Shown piece by piece: positions 40,573 to 49,452 of a stretch of 64,000 nt of DNA (positions within the stretch are counted from its first letter, which is position 1; each line of letters begins with the position of its first letter). Origin of the DNA: SIG78 sp036677805 (lineage in GTDB: Bacteria > Verrucomicrobiota > Lentisphaeria > Victivallales > Victivallaceae); the NCBI GenBank assembly GCA_036677805.1, contig JAVBVS010000027.1:9921-73920 (forward strand), written 5' to 3'. Below the pieces are notes generated by a model, which ran no database searches, was not told the DNA's origin, and saw only the letters and a list, made by a program, of their open reading frames with translations. The translations under genes were made by a program, and so were the position numbers.

Positions 40573-42237
40573 ATGACCGGCATCCGGGAAAAAATCGCCG
40601 GCCGGCCATGGCTGGTTTTCTGGGCGATCCTGGCGCTGTTTTCGCTGGGCACCGTCGGCCTAGAGATCGTTCGTCTTGATGTGCGTTTCGCACTGATGGT
40701 TGACGACCTCAGGATTCATGGCCTCGGCTTGTTTCCGACCATGCGGGGAATGCCTTATGGCGATTATCCGTCCGGATTCATGCTGCCGGCCTGGCTTACG
40801 ACCCTCGGCGGACGTTATGTGACCTTGTGGACGCTGACGCTGCCCGGATTGATTCTGGGCGCGGGAATCGTGACGCTGGTCATGCGCATTGGCGAAAACG
40901 CCGCGCCGGGCGCCGGAATCGCGGCGGCCGGAATGATGATGCTGACGCCGGAATTGCTCAATATTTTCATGAGCTTCGGCCTCGATGTTCCGGTGGCGGC
41001 GGCCGGTGTGCTGCTGCTTTACCTGTGGCAGCGCAAGATTGCGCCATGGCTGGCAATATCAAGCTTCATCGTTCTCCTGGTCTTTTGTTTCGCCTGCCGG
41101 GGTCCCATGGGATTCCTGCTGCTGGGGGCGGCGGTCGGCGGTTTTCTGCTGGCCGAACGTCGCTGGAAAGCAGTTCTGATCGCCGGAACGATCGGATTGA
41201 CAACGCTGCTGGCAACCGGCTGGCTCTGGCGTCTGCTGGTTTGCCGTCAGGGCGGTGAAACCTTGTGGCAAACGTTTCTCGACTGCCAGATCGGCGACCG
41301 GATGGCCGGAGGCGATTATTTCTACTATTTTTACAGTGCGGCCGGGTCGTTCGCACCGACCGGAATCGCGGCGCTGGCGGCGATCATCCTGCTGCGCCGC
41401 AAGCTGTGGGACTCGCCGGCGGCGGGCTGGCTCGGATTTGCGTTGCTCCCCATACTGCTCTTGAGCATCCCCGGGGCCAAACATCTGCGCTATATGCTGA
41501 TCGCCCTGCCCGCGCTGGCGTTGCTCGGCGGATATGGTCTGGTGACCGGCAAGTGGCCGGAACGCGTGCTCAAACCGGCAGTGGCAATTCTGCAATGGCT
41601 GGGCCGCTGCGCATGGCTCCTGCCGATTCCGGCGGCGGCCGCACTGATTGCCATCGGGCTTTGTCTTGTCGGCTGGCAAAATTTACCATGGCTGCAATGG
41701 CTGACAATGCCGGTTGGCGGCGGCGTCATGGCGTGGTTCCTGAGCCGGATGGAGTCGGGAATTTTTCGGGATTTTCTCCGAACCGCCGTCATGGGCGCCA
41801 TTTTCCTGGTGCTCGGACTTTATCCACTGGCCAATTTGCAGGAATATTCCGCACCGTTCGTGAGGCAGGTCGAAGCCGTGGCACGCGGTCCGGTGGCGTT
41901 TTACTGGATGGGGCCCGACCAGGACGACCTCAAATATCTGCTTCATGTCACGCCGGTACGACGGTTGCAGATCGATTACATTCGTGATGAACCGCCCCGC
42001 GCCGATACCCGTTACCGGCGCGACTACCGTTATCAATGGAGCGCGGAAGCCTTGCGGCAGCCGCAAGCCGATGCCGTCTGGATCCTGCAGGACAGAAAGT
42101 TCAAACATCTTGAGACTCTGGCCGCCGGGTTCGGCTGGAAACCAGTAACCGTGGCACGCGGCGAACTTGGCCACCGCACTTGCGTGGCAGTCCGCTTCAT
42201 ACCTTACCTCAATGTTTCATTAAACCGGGAGAAGTAA
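40573..42237 (+). CDS. second ArnT-like / GT39-type membrane glycosyltransferase
   Basis: 554 aa with about 12 hydrophobic helices. A first loop VDDLRIHGLGLFPTMRGMPY with YPSGFMLPAW holds an acidic pair in the position of the catalytic Asp of GT-C enzymes. It differs strongly from the arnT at 36135, so it is not a recent duplicate. It lies inside the operon between arnA and arnB and could add Ara4N at a second position, use another acceptor, or act in export in place of the missing arnE/arnF. Confidence 0.7.
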   Translation: MTGIREKIAGRPWLVFWAILALFSLGTVGLEIVRLDVRFALMVDDLRIHGLGLFPTMRGMPYGDYPSGFMLPAWLTTLGGRYVTLWTLTLPGLILGAGIVTLVMRIGENAAPGAGIAAAGMMMLTPELLNIFMSFGLDVPVAAAGVLLLYLWQRKIAPWLAISSFIVLLVFCFACRGPMGFLLLGAAVGGFLLAERRWKAVLIAGTIGLTTLLATGWLWRLLVCRQGGETLWQTFLDCQIGDRMAGGDYFYYFYSAAGSFAPTGIAALAAIILLRRKLWDSPAAGWLGFALLPILLLSIPGAKHLRYMLIALPALALLGGYGLVTGKWPERVLKPAVAILQWLGRCAWLLPIPAAAALIAIGLCLVGWQNLPWLQWLTMPVGGGVMAWFLSRMESGIFRDFLRTAVMGAIFLVLGLYPLANLQEYSAPFVRQVEAVARGPVAFYWMGPDQDDLKYLLHVTPVRRLQIDYIRDEPPRADTRYRRDYRYQWSAEALRQPQADAVWILQDRKFKHLETLAAGFGWKPVTVARGELGHRTCVAVRFIPYLNVSLNREK

Positions 42238-42241
42238 TATC

Positions 42242-43393
42242 ATGAGAAACAGTTTTCTGCCATTCTCGAAACCCTCGATCACCGAGGCGGAGATCGCCGC
42301 CGTCGCCGATGTACTGCGCTCCGGCTGGATCACCACCGGTCCCAAAAACGCCCAGTTTGAAAGCGATTTCAAGGCTTTTACCGGCGCCGCCGAAGCGGTG
42401 GCGATGACCTCGGAAACCAGCGTCATGCAGGTGCTGGCGCGCGCCATCGGACTCGGTCCGGGCGATGAGGTCATCACGCCGTCGATGACCTGGGTTTCGA
42501 TGGTCAATGTGACCGCGCTCTGCGGCGCGACGCCGGTTTTCGTCGATTGCGACAAGGACACGCTGATGATCACCGCCGAAGCGATCGAGCGGGCGATCAC
42601 GCCGCGGACCAAGCTCATCGCGCCGGTCCATTTCGCCGGTGCGATTCTGGAGCTGGACAAGATTCGCGCGGTCGCCGCCAGACACGGCGTGATGCTCGTC
42701 GAGGACGCGGCCCATGCGCTGGGCGGCGCGTTCAAAGGCGAAAAAATCGGAGCGCGCGGCCATGTGATGTTTTCGTTTCATCCGATCAAGAATATCACCA
42801 CCGGCGAAGGCGGCATGTTCGCCACCGACGATCCGGAACTGGCCAACCGGGTCCGCAGCCTGAAATTCCATGGTCTCGGCGTCGATGCCTATGACCGCCA
42901 GACCCACGGCCGCGCGCCCCAGGCGCAGGTGGTCGAACCGGGCTTCAAATTCAATTTGCCCGATATGCAGGCGGTGCTGGGCATCGGCCAGCTGGCGCGG
43001 CTCGAAGCCATGAACCGCAAGCGGGCCGCACTGTGCCAACGTTACCGTGAACTGCTGGCGGGCGTCGACGAACTCCGGCCGCTGGCGCTGCCGGATTACG
43101 ACTTCACCCATGCGCATCACCTGATGGTGGTGCGGCTGGATATTGATCGGACCGCCCGGTCGCGCGACCAGTTCATGGCCGCGCTCAAGGAACGCAATAT
43201 CGGAACCGGACTCCACTTCCGCTGCGTCCACCTCCAGAAATATTACCGGGAAGCCTGCGGCTGCCATCCGGGCATGCTGCCGGCGACGGAGTGGAATTCG
43301 GACCGGATTCTGTCACTGCCGATGTTTCCGGACATGACCGAAGAGGATATCACCGATGTGGTCGCCGCCATCAAGGACGTGCTGAAATCATGA
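42242..43393 (+). CDS. arnB: UDP-4-amino-4-deoxy-L-arabinose aminotransferase
   Basis: 383 aa DegT/DnrJ/EryC1 PLP enzyme. LPFSKPSITEAEIAAV, RSGWITTGP, VEDAAHALGG, and the PLP Lys in FHPIKNITTGEGGMF match ArnB. Converts UDP-4-keto-pentose to UDP-Ara4N with glutamate. Starts 4 bases after the preceding stop and overlaps arnD (ATGA). Confidence 0.94.
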   Translation: MRNSFLPFSKPSITEAEIAAVADVLRSGWITTGPKNAQFESDFKAFTGAAEAVAMTSETSVMQVLARAIGLGPGDEVITPSMTWVSMVNVTALCGATPVFVDCDKDTLMITAEAIERAITPRTKLIAPVHFAGAILELDKIRAVAARHGVMLVEDAAHALGGAFKGEKIGARGHVMFSFHPIKNITTGEGGMFATDDPELANRVRSLKFHGLGVDAYDRQTHGRAPQAQVVEPGFKFNLPDMQAVLGIGQLARLEAMNRKRAALCQRYRELLAGVDELRPLALPDYDFTHAHHLMVVRLDIDRTARSRDQFMAALKERNIGTGLHFRCVHLQKYYREACGCHPGMLPATEWNSDRILSLPMFPDMTEEDITDVVAAIKDVLKS

Positions 43394-44280
43394 AGATCGG
43401 ACTGCGGGTCGATGTCGATACCCTGCGCGGCACCGCGCGCGGGGTTCCGGTGTTGCTGGAACTGCTGGATCGATACGGCGTCAAAGCCGGATTCTTCTTT
43501 TCGGTGGGACCGGACAACATGGGACGCAATCTGTGGCGGTTGCTGAAGCCGAAGTTTTTGTGGAAGATGCTCCGCACCCGCGCCGGGAGCCTGTACGGCT
43601 GGGATATTCTGCTGATGGGCACCGCCTGGCCGGGCCCCCTGATCGGCAAACGCTGCGCGGCGCAGCTGCGCGCCTGCGCCGCGGCCGGACATGAAATCGG
43701 GCTTCACGCCTGGGATCACCGGCTCTGGCAGGCGAGCATCGAGACCATGCCGCCGGTGCGCATCGCCGCCCAATTGCAGCTGGCCTACGATACGATCACG
43801 GAGATGATCGGCGCGCCGCCGGTCTGTTCGGCGGCGCCCGGCTGGCGCTGTACCGAGACCGTGTTGACGCTCAAGGAAAAGTTTCACTTCCGTTATAACA
43901 GCGACTGCCGCGGCGAAACGATCTTTTTGCCGGTCGTGGATGGAACGGAACTGTCCACACCGCAGATTCCGCTGTCGATGCCGACCTATGATGAATTGCT
44001 CGGCCGCAACGGCGTAACCCATGCCAACTACAACGAAAAACTGCTGGAATTCGCTTCTCCCGACAAGATGAATCTGCTCACCATCCACGCCGAGGTGGAA
44101 GGCGGCGTCTGCGCCGGCATGTTCGAGGAATTCCTGCAACTGGCCGCGACCCGCGGCATCGAACTGGTGCCGCCGGGAGCATTGCTGCCCGCAGACGATA
44201 TTCCCCCGGGACGAATCGTCCAGCGTGAAATCCCCGGCCGCGAAGGCATCCTTGCGGTTCAGGAATCAGCGCTCGTCTGA
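43390..44280 (+). CDS. arnD: Ara4FN-undecaprenyl-phosphate deformylase
   Basis: 296 aa NodB-type polysaccharide deacetylase fold. IGLRVDVDTLRGTARGVPVL (metal Asp pair) and HEIGLHAWDHRLWQ (His pair) match ArnD. Removes the formyl group from the lipid-linked sugar at the inner membrane. Start MKIGLRV at 43390. Last gene of the arn operon, followed by a bidirectional terminator. Confidence 0.93.
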   Translation: MKIGLRVDVDTLRGTARGVPVLLELLDRYGVKAGFFFSVGPDNMGRNLWRLLKPKFLWKMLRTRAGSLYGWDILLMGTAWPGPLIGKRCAAQLRACAAAGHEIGLHAWDHRLWQASIETMPPVRIAAQLQLAYDTITEMIGAPPVCSAAPGWRCTETVLTLKEKFHFRYNSDCRGETIFLPVVDGTELSTPQIPLSMPTYDELLGRNGVTHANYNEKLLEFASPDKMNLLTIHAEVEGGVCAGMFEEFLQLAATRGIELVPPGALLPADDIPPGRIVQREIPGREGILAVQESALV

Positions 44281-44295
44281 GCCTCACGAGCAATT

Positions 44296-44345
44296 AAAAT
44301 GCCGTGGTCCCGGACAACACTCCGGAATCACGGCATTTTTTCTTT
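44296..44345. terminator. bidirectional terminator
   Basis: AAAATGCCGTG (44296-44306) pairs with CACGGCATTTT (44329-44339), with an inner CCGGA/TCCGG stem and T-runs on both strands. Ends the arn operon (+) and the membrane-protein gene (-). Confidence 0.85.
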
Positions 44346-44362
44346 TCCCGAAATTTTGAATG

Positions 44363-45046
44363 CTATTTCCGCGAATCCGCCGCGGGCGCGGTTTTCGCGG
44401 CGGCATTCCCGCTTTCAGCGGCGGTTTTTTCTTCCGCAGGCTGCTGACTGTTCCGCGCCGCCCTCGCCTTGGCCCACTGGGCATCCAACTCGGCGTCCGG
44501 ATTGCTGTTTTCCTGCTGTTTGTTCAACATTTCCTCCAGCGCCTTGCGACGGTTGTTTCCGCCCTGAAAACTGAAACCGTCGACAATGCCGGAGAGTGTG
44601 CCGACCGTCTGCGCCGAATAGCGCTCCACTTCAGGAAAATTACAATACTGCTCGAGCATCGAGCGACATGGCAGAAAACAGAGCAGCAGCAGCAGAAACG
44701 CCGCGAGGAACCGGCCCGCCAGCATTCCGCAGAGGACCGGCGCAATCCAGCGGAAATGCTTCGGGAAGACATAGCGGTCGAGATTGCCTTCCTCGCGCTC
44801 CAGCCCGGCCTTGTAAAAGACCAGAAGCGCAATCGCCGCCCCCGTCAGCATGGCGATGCTCCGCGTATAGGCCCCCAGCACACCGCTGAACGCCGACAGA
44901 ATTCCGGCCAGCATATTGCTGCTCCAGACGCCGCAGTAAATTGCCAGCATCACCGTCATCAGCGCCCAGAAGGCGGTGAAAAAGCTGCGGTGCCGCCCCC
45001 ACAGCCCCCCGGCGATAATCGCGCCCCAGACAATCCATTGATCCAT
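44363..45046 (-). CDS. CvpA-like membrane protein with Ala/Glu-rich tail
   Basis: 227 aa. Four hydrophobic helices in the first 135 residues (for example FFTAFWALMTVMLAIYCGVW and APVLCGMLAGRFLAAFLLLL) in the CvpA/colicin V production arrangement, then a hydrophilic charged tail (ALEEMLNKQQENSNPDAELD onward). The role of such proteins is poorly defined. It ends 14 bases... downstream of the GspE-like gene and is probably cotranscribed with it. Confidence 0.55.
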   Translation of the reverse strand: MDQWIVWGAIIAGGLWGRHRSFFTAFWALMTVMLAIYCGVWSSNMLAGILSAFSGVLGAYTRSIAMLTGAAIALLVFYKAGLEREEGNLDRYVFPKHFRWIAPVLCGMLAGRFLAAFLLLLLCFLPCRSMLEQYCNFPEVERYSAQTVGTLSGIVDGFSFQGGNNRRKALEEMLNKQQENSNPDAELDAQWAKARAARNSQQPAEEKTAAESGNAAAKTAPAADSRK

Positions 45047-45060
45047 AATACCTGCCTCCC

Positions 45061-46530
45061 TCAGCCCAGATTCATCGTTACCCGTTCGACTTCGTCCAGC
45101 GAAGTCAAGCCTTGGGCGACCAGCTTGAAGCCTTCGAAACGCATCAGGCTGGAACCATGCTCTTTTTCCATTTCATCCTTGATCGCCGCCAGCGACGGAT
45201 TTTCATCTTCGAACAGCATCCGCAACTGATTGGTGACGGTCATCACGTCAAACAGCGCAATGCGCTGCGAATATCCGGTATTGCCGCAGTCCGGACAGCC
45301 GGACGGAGCGCAAACATGCCGGATGTCGAGGTCGTTGGCGGTAAAAAATTCCGCATACTGTTCCGGCAGCTGAGCCGGTTTCTTGCAATGGCAGAGTTTG
45401 CGCACCAGGCGCTGCGAAACAATCAGCTGCAAAATCGCCGCCAGCGAACGCGGCGCAATGCCGAGGTCCATCAGCCGGTCGATCGCGCCGAGGTTGTCGT
45501 TGCAGTGCAGCGTGGCGATGATCAGGTGGCCGGTCTGGGCGGCGTGCGCCGCGATTTCGGCAGTTTCGCTGTCGCGGATTTCCCCGAGGCAGATGATGTC
45601 GGGATTCTGCCGGAGGGCGTTGCGCAACAGCTTGGCGAAGGTGATCTCCGCCTTGACATTCACCTCCATCTGGCTGATTTCCGGTACCACGTGTTCGATC
45701 GGATCTTCAATCGAAATCACGTTTTTGAGCGAATAATCGATCATTTTGAGCAGAGCATAAAGCGTAGTGGTCTTGCCGCTTCCGGTCGGACCGCAGATCA
45801 GGATCAGCCCCGAAGGCACCCGCACCGCGCCTTTCAGCATCTGGAGCGACTCGCCCTGCAGACCGGTTTCCTGCAGCGTTACCGGTCCGGAGCTCGACCC
45901 CAGCAGCCGGATGGTCGCCTTTTCCCCGCCGTAAGCACCGACCATGGCCACACGGTAACTCACCGGCCCCAACTCGCCGTCGCTGCTGAAATTGCCGTCC
46001 TGAGGCCGGCGGCTTTCAGTGATGTCCATCCCGGCCACCACCTTGATCGCGCTCAATGCATTGCGCCCGATGGGGCCTTCAAGCTCCTTGACCAGACGCA
46101 GCGAACCGTCGACCCGATAGCGCACACTGTAGTGTCCGTCCGGTTTGGGATCGATGAAAATATCGCTGGTGCCCAGTTTCTGGGCATCGTAAAGCAATTG
46201 CCGGACCATGCGGTTGGCCCTGGATGCCTCCACATCGTCGGCGACGACCACGGGCTCTCCGTGCGCATCATAAAGCGTAATGTCGCAGGAAAAATGTTTC
46301 TGGGCCTGAGCTCTTACTCCCAGCAGAAAAGCGGTAAGCTGTTTTTCGAACTGCACCGCCAGCAACACGAGCGGCGGCGCCAGTACCGCAGCCACATCGG
46401 CCCAGTCCAGATATTTCAGCAGAAAATCCGATTCCCCCTGACCGCAGCGGCGGTTCAATTGCTTGAGCGCGTACCCGGCGGAAAAGATCCACGCCGCCAG
46501 GATCAGAAGCTTGACGACATTGAATTCCAC
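45061..46530 (-). CDS. GspE/PilB-type secretion ATPase with N-terminal membrane helices
   Basis: 489 aa. ATPase core complete: Walker A ICGPTGSGKTTTLYALL, Asp box YSLKNVISIEDPIEHVV, Walker B IICLGEIRDSETAEIAAHAA, His box TGHLIIATLHCND, and zinc Cys in CHCKK ... GCPDCGNTGY. It would power pseudopilus assembly. The usual N-terminal GspE/MshEN domain is replaced by two hydrophobic stretches (VVKLLILAAWIFSAGYAL and VAAVLAPPLVLLAVQF). Start GTG at 46530 with GGGGGG 8 bases upstream. Likely works with the many pseudopilins, three of which are in this window. Confidence 0.88.
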   Translation of the reverse strand: MEFNVVKLLILAAWIFSAGYALKQLNRRCGQGESDFLLKYLDWADVAAVLAPPLVLLAVQFEKQLTAFLLGVRAQAQKHFSCDITLYDAHGEPVVVADDVEASRANRMVRQLLYDAQKLGTSDIFIDPKPDGHYSVRYRVDGSLRLVKELEGPIGRNALSAIKVVAGMDITESRRPQDGNFSSDGELGPVSYRVAMVGAYGGEKATIRLLGSSSGPVTLQETGLQGESLQMLKGAVRVPSGLILICGPTGSGKTTTLYALLKMIDYSLKNVISIEDPIEHVVPEISQMEVNVKAEITFAKLLRNALRQNPDIICLGEIRDSETAEIAAHAAQTGHLIIATLHCNDNLGAIDRLMDLGIAPRSLAAILQLIVSQRLVRKLCHCKKPAQLPEQYAEFFTANDLDIRHVCAPSGCPDCGNTGYSQRIALFDVMTVTNQLRMLFEDENPSLAAIKDEMEKEHGSSLMRFEGFKLVAQGLTSLDEVERVTMNLG

Positions 46531-46587
46531 AACCGATTCCCCCCTTTCGCGGATTTCCGGTTCAGTCCCCTGTTTTGACTCCGATAT

Positions 46588-46616
46588 ATTATAGTGATGA
46601 AAAAAGCAAAAGTCAA
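46588..46616 (-). promoter_or_regulatory. promoter of GspE-like gene
   Basis: Minus strand TTGACT (46611-46616), 17-bp spacer, TATAAT (46588-46593). Confidence 0.75.
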
Positions 46617-46766
46617 TCATGAAATACAGAATTATCAGCTGATTTTATCTCAAAAAAACGCATTTTCAACCGAACTTTTCCGCAATGCGGATTGCGGATG
46701 GCCGCAACCGCTCGTTTGCGATTCAGGAATTGTTGAAGAATCATCCCAACTCCGTTTCGCCGCAAT

Positions 46767-47585
46767 TCAACGGAAGTCACGCGGCGCACCGCCGGTTTTT
46801 TGACGAAAAACCCGGGCAAAATAACCCGGGTCGGAAAATCCGGCCAGCATCGCCACCTCTTCAATGCGCCGGCCGGAATCGCGCAGCAGCCGCTTGGCCG
46901 CCTCAAGCCGGACCTCAGTCAGATACTCCGCCAAGGTAAACCCCGATTCCCGCATGAAAGCCCGGGAAAGGGTGGAGACGCTGACGCCGAGTTCCGCAGC
47001 AATGATCTTGCGGGTCAACGGGGTGCCGTAATTGCGCCGGATGAAGGCCTTGGCCATTTCGAGCAATTCGCTGCGCCGATAGCTGCGCCGCTGCGCGACC
47101 GGCCTGCTGCCGGTCACCGCGCTGTACATCAGCAGCAATGCGGTATGCAGCCAGCTGTTTTCGATCGGGCACGGTTCATACTGAATGGAACGGTCGCGCA
47201 TGCGCTCAAAAATCCAGCGCAAATCGGAAAGGATTTCCGGCGGCAACCGGCGGAGTTTGTTATTGTCCACCACATCGAAGAATTCCCGGTCGCCCGGCCA
47301 TTCGTAAGCGATCACCAGCGCCTTGAGTCCCCGCCGCGGCTTGAACAGATCGCGGTGCAGCGTATGGCCCGGCATCATCAGGATTTCGCCGGGACCGGCA
47401 GAAAAGCGCAACTGATTGGGCAGCAACAGCGTAATCTCGCCGTCAAGAGTATAAATCAAATCACTGTGCGTACTGTTGTGAAAATCAAGCATAAAGCGCA
47501 GATCGAAGTCAACCACCTGCAAATAGAAAATACCCGGCAAAATCGAGAATGTCTCGGGAAACAGTGTTTTGCCCGAATTCGGCAT
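46767..47585 (-). CDS. AraC family transcriptional regulator
   Basis: 272 aa. N-terminal cupin-like sensor domain (HSDLIYTLDGEITLLL, GEILMMPGHTLHRD) and two C-terminal HTH units (ITAAELGVSVSTLSRAF-like region and VAMLAGFSDPGYFARVFRQ). Divergent from the ceramidase/GH28 operon across a 214-base region and probably its sugar-responsive activator. Ligand unknown. Confidence 0.9.
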   Translation of the reverse strand: MPNSGKTLFPETFSILPGIFYLQVVDFDLRFMLDFHNSTHSDLIYTLDGEITLLLPNQLRFSAGPGEILMMPGHTLHRDLFKPRRGLKALVIAYEWPGDREFFDVVDNNKLRRLPPEILSDLRWIFERMRDRSIQYEPCPIENSWLHTALLLMYSAVTGSRPVAQRRSYRRSELLEMAKAFIRRNYGTPLTRKIIAAELGVSVSTLSRAFMRESGFTLAEYLTEVRLEAAKRLLRDSGRRIEEVAMLAGFSDPGYFARVFRQKTGGAPRDFR

Positions 47586-47725
47586 GGATTCCTCCGCAGG
47601 CTTGCCCCCTGAATATTTTCAAGCATCGCCTTTCATTATATCACGCGATGGATCGAAAAACAAATCCGGAATCCCGCAAAGACTCAAAAATCCCTATTTT
47701 GATCTTATTTTACCATTCCAAGCCC

Positions 47726-47754
47726 TTGCCTCAACATTGTTTTTGTAGTATAAT
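47726..47754 (+). promoter_or_regulatory. promoter of ceramidase-like/GH28 operon
   Basis: TTGCCT (47726-47731), 17-bp spacer, TATAAT (47749-47754). The weak -35 with a perfect -10 fits activator control, for example by the divergent AraC. Confidence 0.65.
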
Positions 47755-47799
47755 TTTTACAACAAAACCATAAAACTGAAAATTCAAGGATATGCATTG

Positions 47800-49452
47800 A
47801 TGCCGAAGATCAGTTCCATCCTGCCCGGCCTCGCCACTTCGATGTTGATCGCCGGATGCCGGCTTGCCGACTCCACAACCGCCCCGGCCGGAACCGGGAC
47901 AACCGGTCATCGGCTGCTGGTCGGCTGGGGTCGGGAGGAGATTTCCATTCACGAACCGGTAACCATGGTCGGATACGGCGATTTTCGTATGTCATATGGC
48001 GTGCAGGATCCGCTGTTCGCCACCGCGCTGGCGCTCGACGACGGCGAAGATGCGGTAATTTTCGTTTCGCTCGATTTGCTCAATCCCAACCACGGACTGA
48101 CCGACGCCATTCTCGCGGCCATGACCGAACTGGCGCCGGAGATTCCCGGGGATAAACTCCTGCTCAACGCCACCCATACCCACAGTTCGATCGGGACTTA
48201 CGGCGATATGACCGGCATTCCCGAAGAACTCGGCGTGGTGCCGCCGGAAGAGGCCCGGCGGCGCATCGCCCGGCAGGTCGTCGCGGCGGTCCGTAAAGCC
48301 TGGCAAAATCGGGCGCCGGGCGGCATTGCCTGGGGATACGGACTGGCAGTTTCGAGCTTCAACCGGCGGATGGTCTATTTTGACGACCTGCATCAGCGGT
48401 CCGGCGACCACTGGGCCAAGCCGGAATGGCGGCCCTACGCCGGCCATGCCGAAATCCACGGCCTGACCGCCGACGATCAATTCAGCCATTACGAAACCGG
48501 GGCCGACCATTACGTCAATCTCCTTTACACCTTCGACGAAGCCGACCGGCTCACCGGCGCGATCATCAATCTGGCCTGTACCGCGCAGCTCTCCAGCAGT
48601 CCCCAGCGCAAACTCACCAGCGACCTCTGGCATGACGTCCGGGCAAAAATCGCCGAAAAACATCCCGGCGTCTTCATTCTGTCCCAGTGTTCCGGGGCCG
48701 GCGACCTGATGCCCTACGGCGGCCATTACCTTGAAGCCGAAAAACGGCGGCTGAAGCTCAAATACGGCGATCGGCTCGCCGATTTCGCCCGCGCCTGCGA
48801 CTGGCCGGATACGACCGACGCGAACCGGGAATTTCTCGCATATCGCAAAGCCATGCGGCTCGACATCGCCGAACGCGTCGCCGCGACCTTCGACGAAACG
48901 CTGGCATGGGCGGGGAACGACATCCGCCATGAAGCCGTGATCCGCAATCGGCTGATTCCGCTCGAACTCACTCCGCTCGCAATTTCCGATGCCGAATTGG
49001 ACCAAGCCACGGCCAAACTAAAAAAATATGAAGCGGCGCCGCTCAAAACCGATGGGCCCCTGCAGGAACGCGCCGCGGCCAATTACCGGATTGCCAACGG
49101 CAAACATGCCATGCAGGATTTCATCGAACGCGCCCGCGACCAGCGTGCCGGGAAAAAATTCCCGACCGCAATCCGGGTGGTGCGCATCGGCGACATCGCC
49201 TTTGCGGGAAACGGCTTCGAACTCTTTATGGATTACATGCACCGGATTCAGGCGCGCAGTCCTTTCAGCCAAACCTTTGTGGTCGAGCTGAGCGGTGTTT
49301 CCGGCAATTTCTGGGGCGGCTATCTGCCTGCCGCCCGAGCGATCCCCGATCGGGGTTACAGTGCTACCGTATGGCAATGCCCGGTCGGACCGGAAGGCGG
49401 CCAGGAACTGGTCGAAGCCACCTTAAAGAATCTGAAGGAACTGCATCCATGA
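47800..49452 (+). CDS. neutral/alkaline ceramidase-like lipoprotein
   Basis: 550 aa from ATG 47800 (AAGGA 9 bases upstream). Lipobox SMLIAGC marks an envelope lipoprotein. The N-terminal neutral ceramidase-type domain is shown by VGWGREEISIHEP, DPLFATALALDDGEDAVIF, SLDLL and the metal-site LLNATHTHSS. The family hydrolyses N-acyl sphingosine, but in carbohydrate operons of this phylum such proteins may cleave other acyl or sugar bonds. First gene of the operon; overlaps GH28 by ATGA. Confidence 0.8.
   Translation: MPKISSILPGLATSMLIAGCRLADSTTAPAGTGTTGHRLLVGWGREEISIHEPVTMVGYGDFRMSYGVQDPLFATALALDDGEDAVIFVSLDLLNPNHGLTDAILAAMTELAPEIPGDKLLLNATHTHSSIGTYGDMTGIPEELGVVPPEEARRRIARQVVAAVRKAWQNRAPGGIAWGYGLAVSSFNRRMVYFDDLHQRSGDHWAKPEWRPYAGHAEIHGLTADDQFSHYETGADHYVNLLYTFDEADRLTGAIINLACTAQLSSSPQRKLTSDLWHDVRAKIAEKHPGVFILSQCSGAGDLMPYGGHYLEAEKRRLKLKYGDRLADFARACDWPDTTDANREFLAYRKAMRLDIAERVAATFDETLAWAGNDIRHEAVIRNRLIPLELTPLAISDAELDQATAKLKKYEAAPLKTDGPLQERAAANYRIANGKHAMQDFIERARDQRAGKKFPTAIRVVRIGDIAFAGNGFELFMDYMHRIQARSPFSQTFVVELSGVSGNFWGGYLPAARAIPDRGYSATVWQCPVGPEGGQELVEATLKNLKELHP

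Noticed and set aside
47732..47748. Seventh copy of the sulfur dyad near 47735 (CAAC ... GTAG)
   Set aside because: The spacer is 9 rather than 7 and the outer arms do not match.
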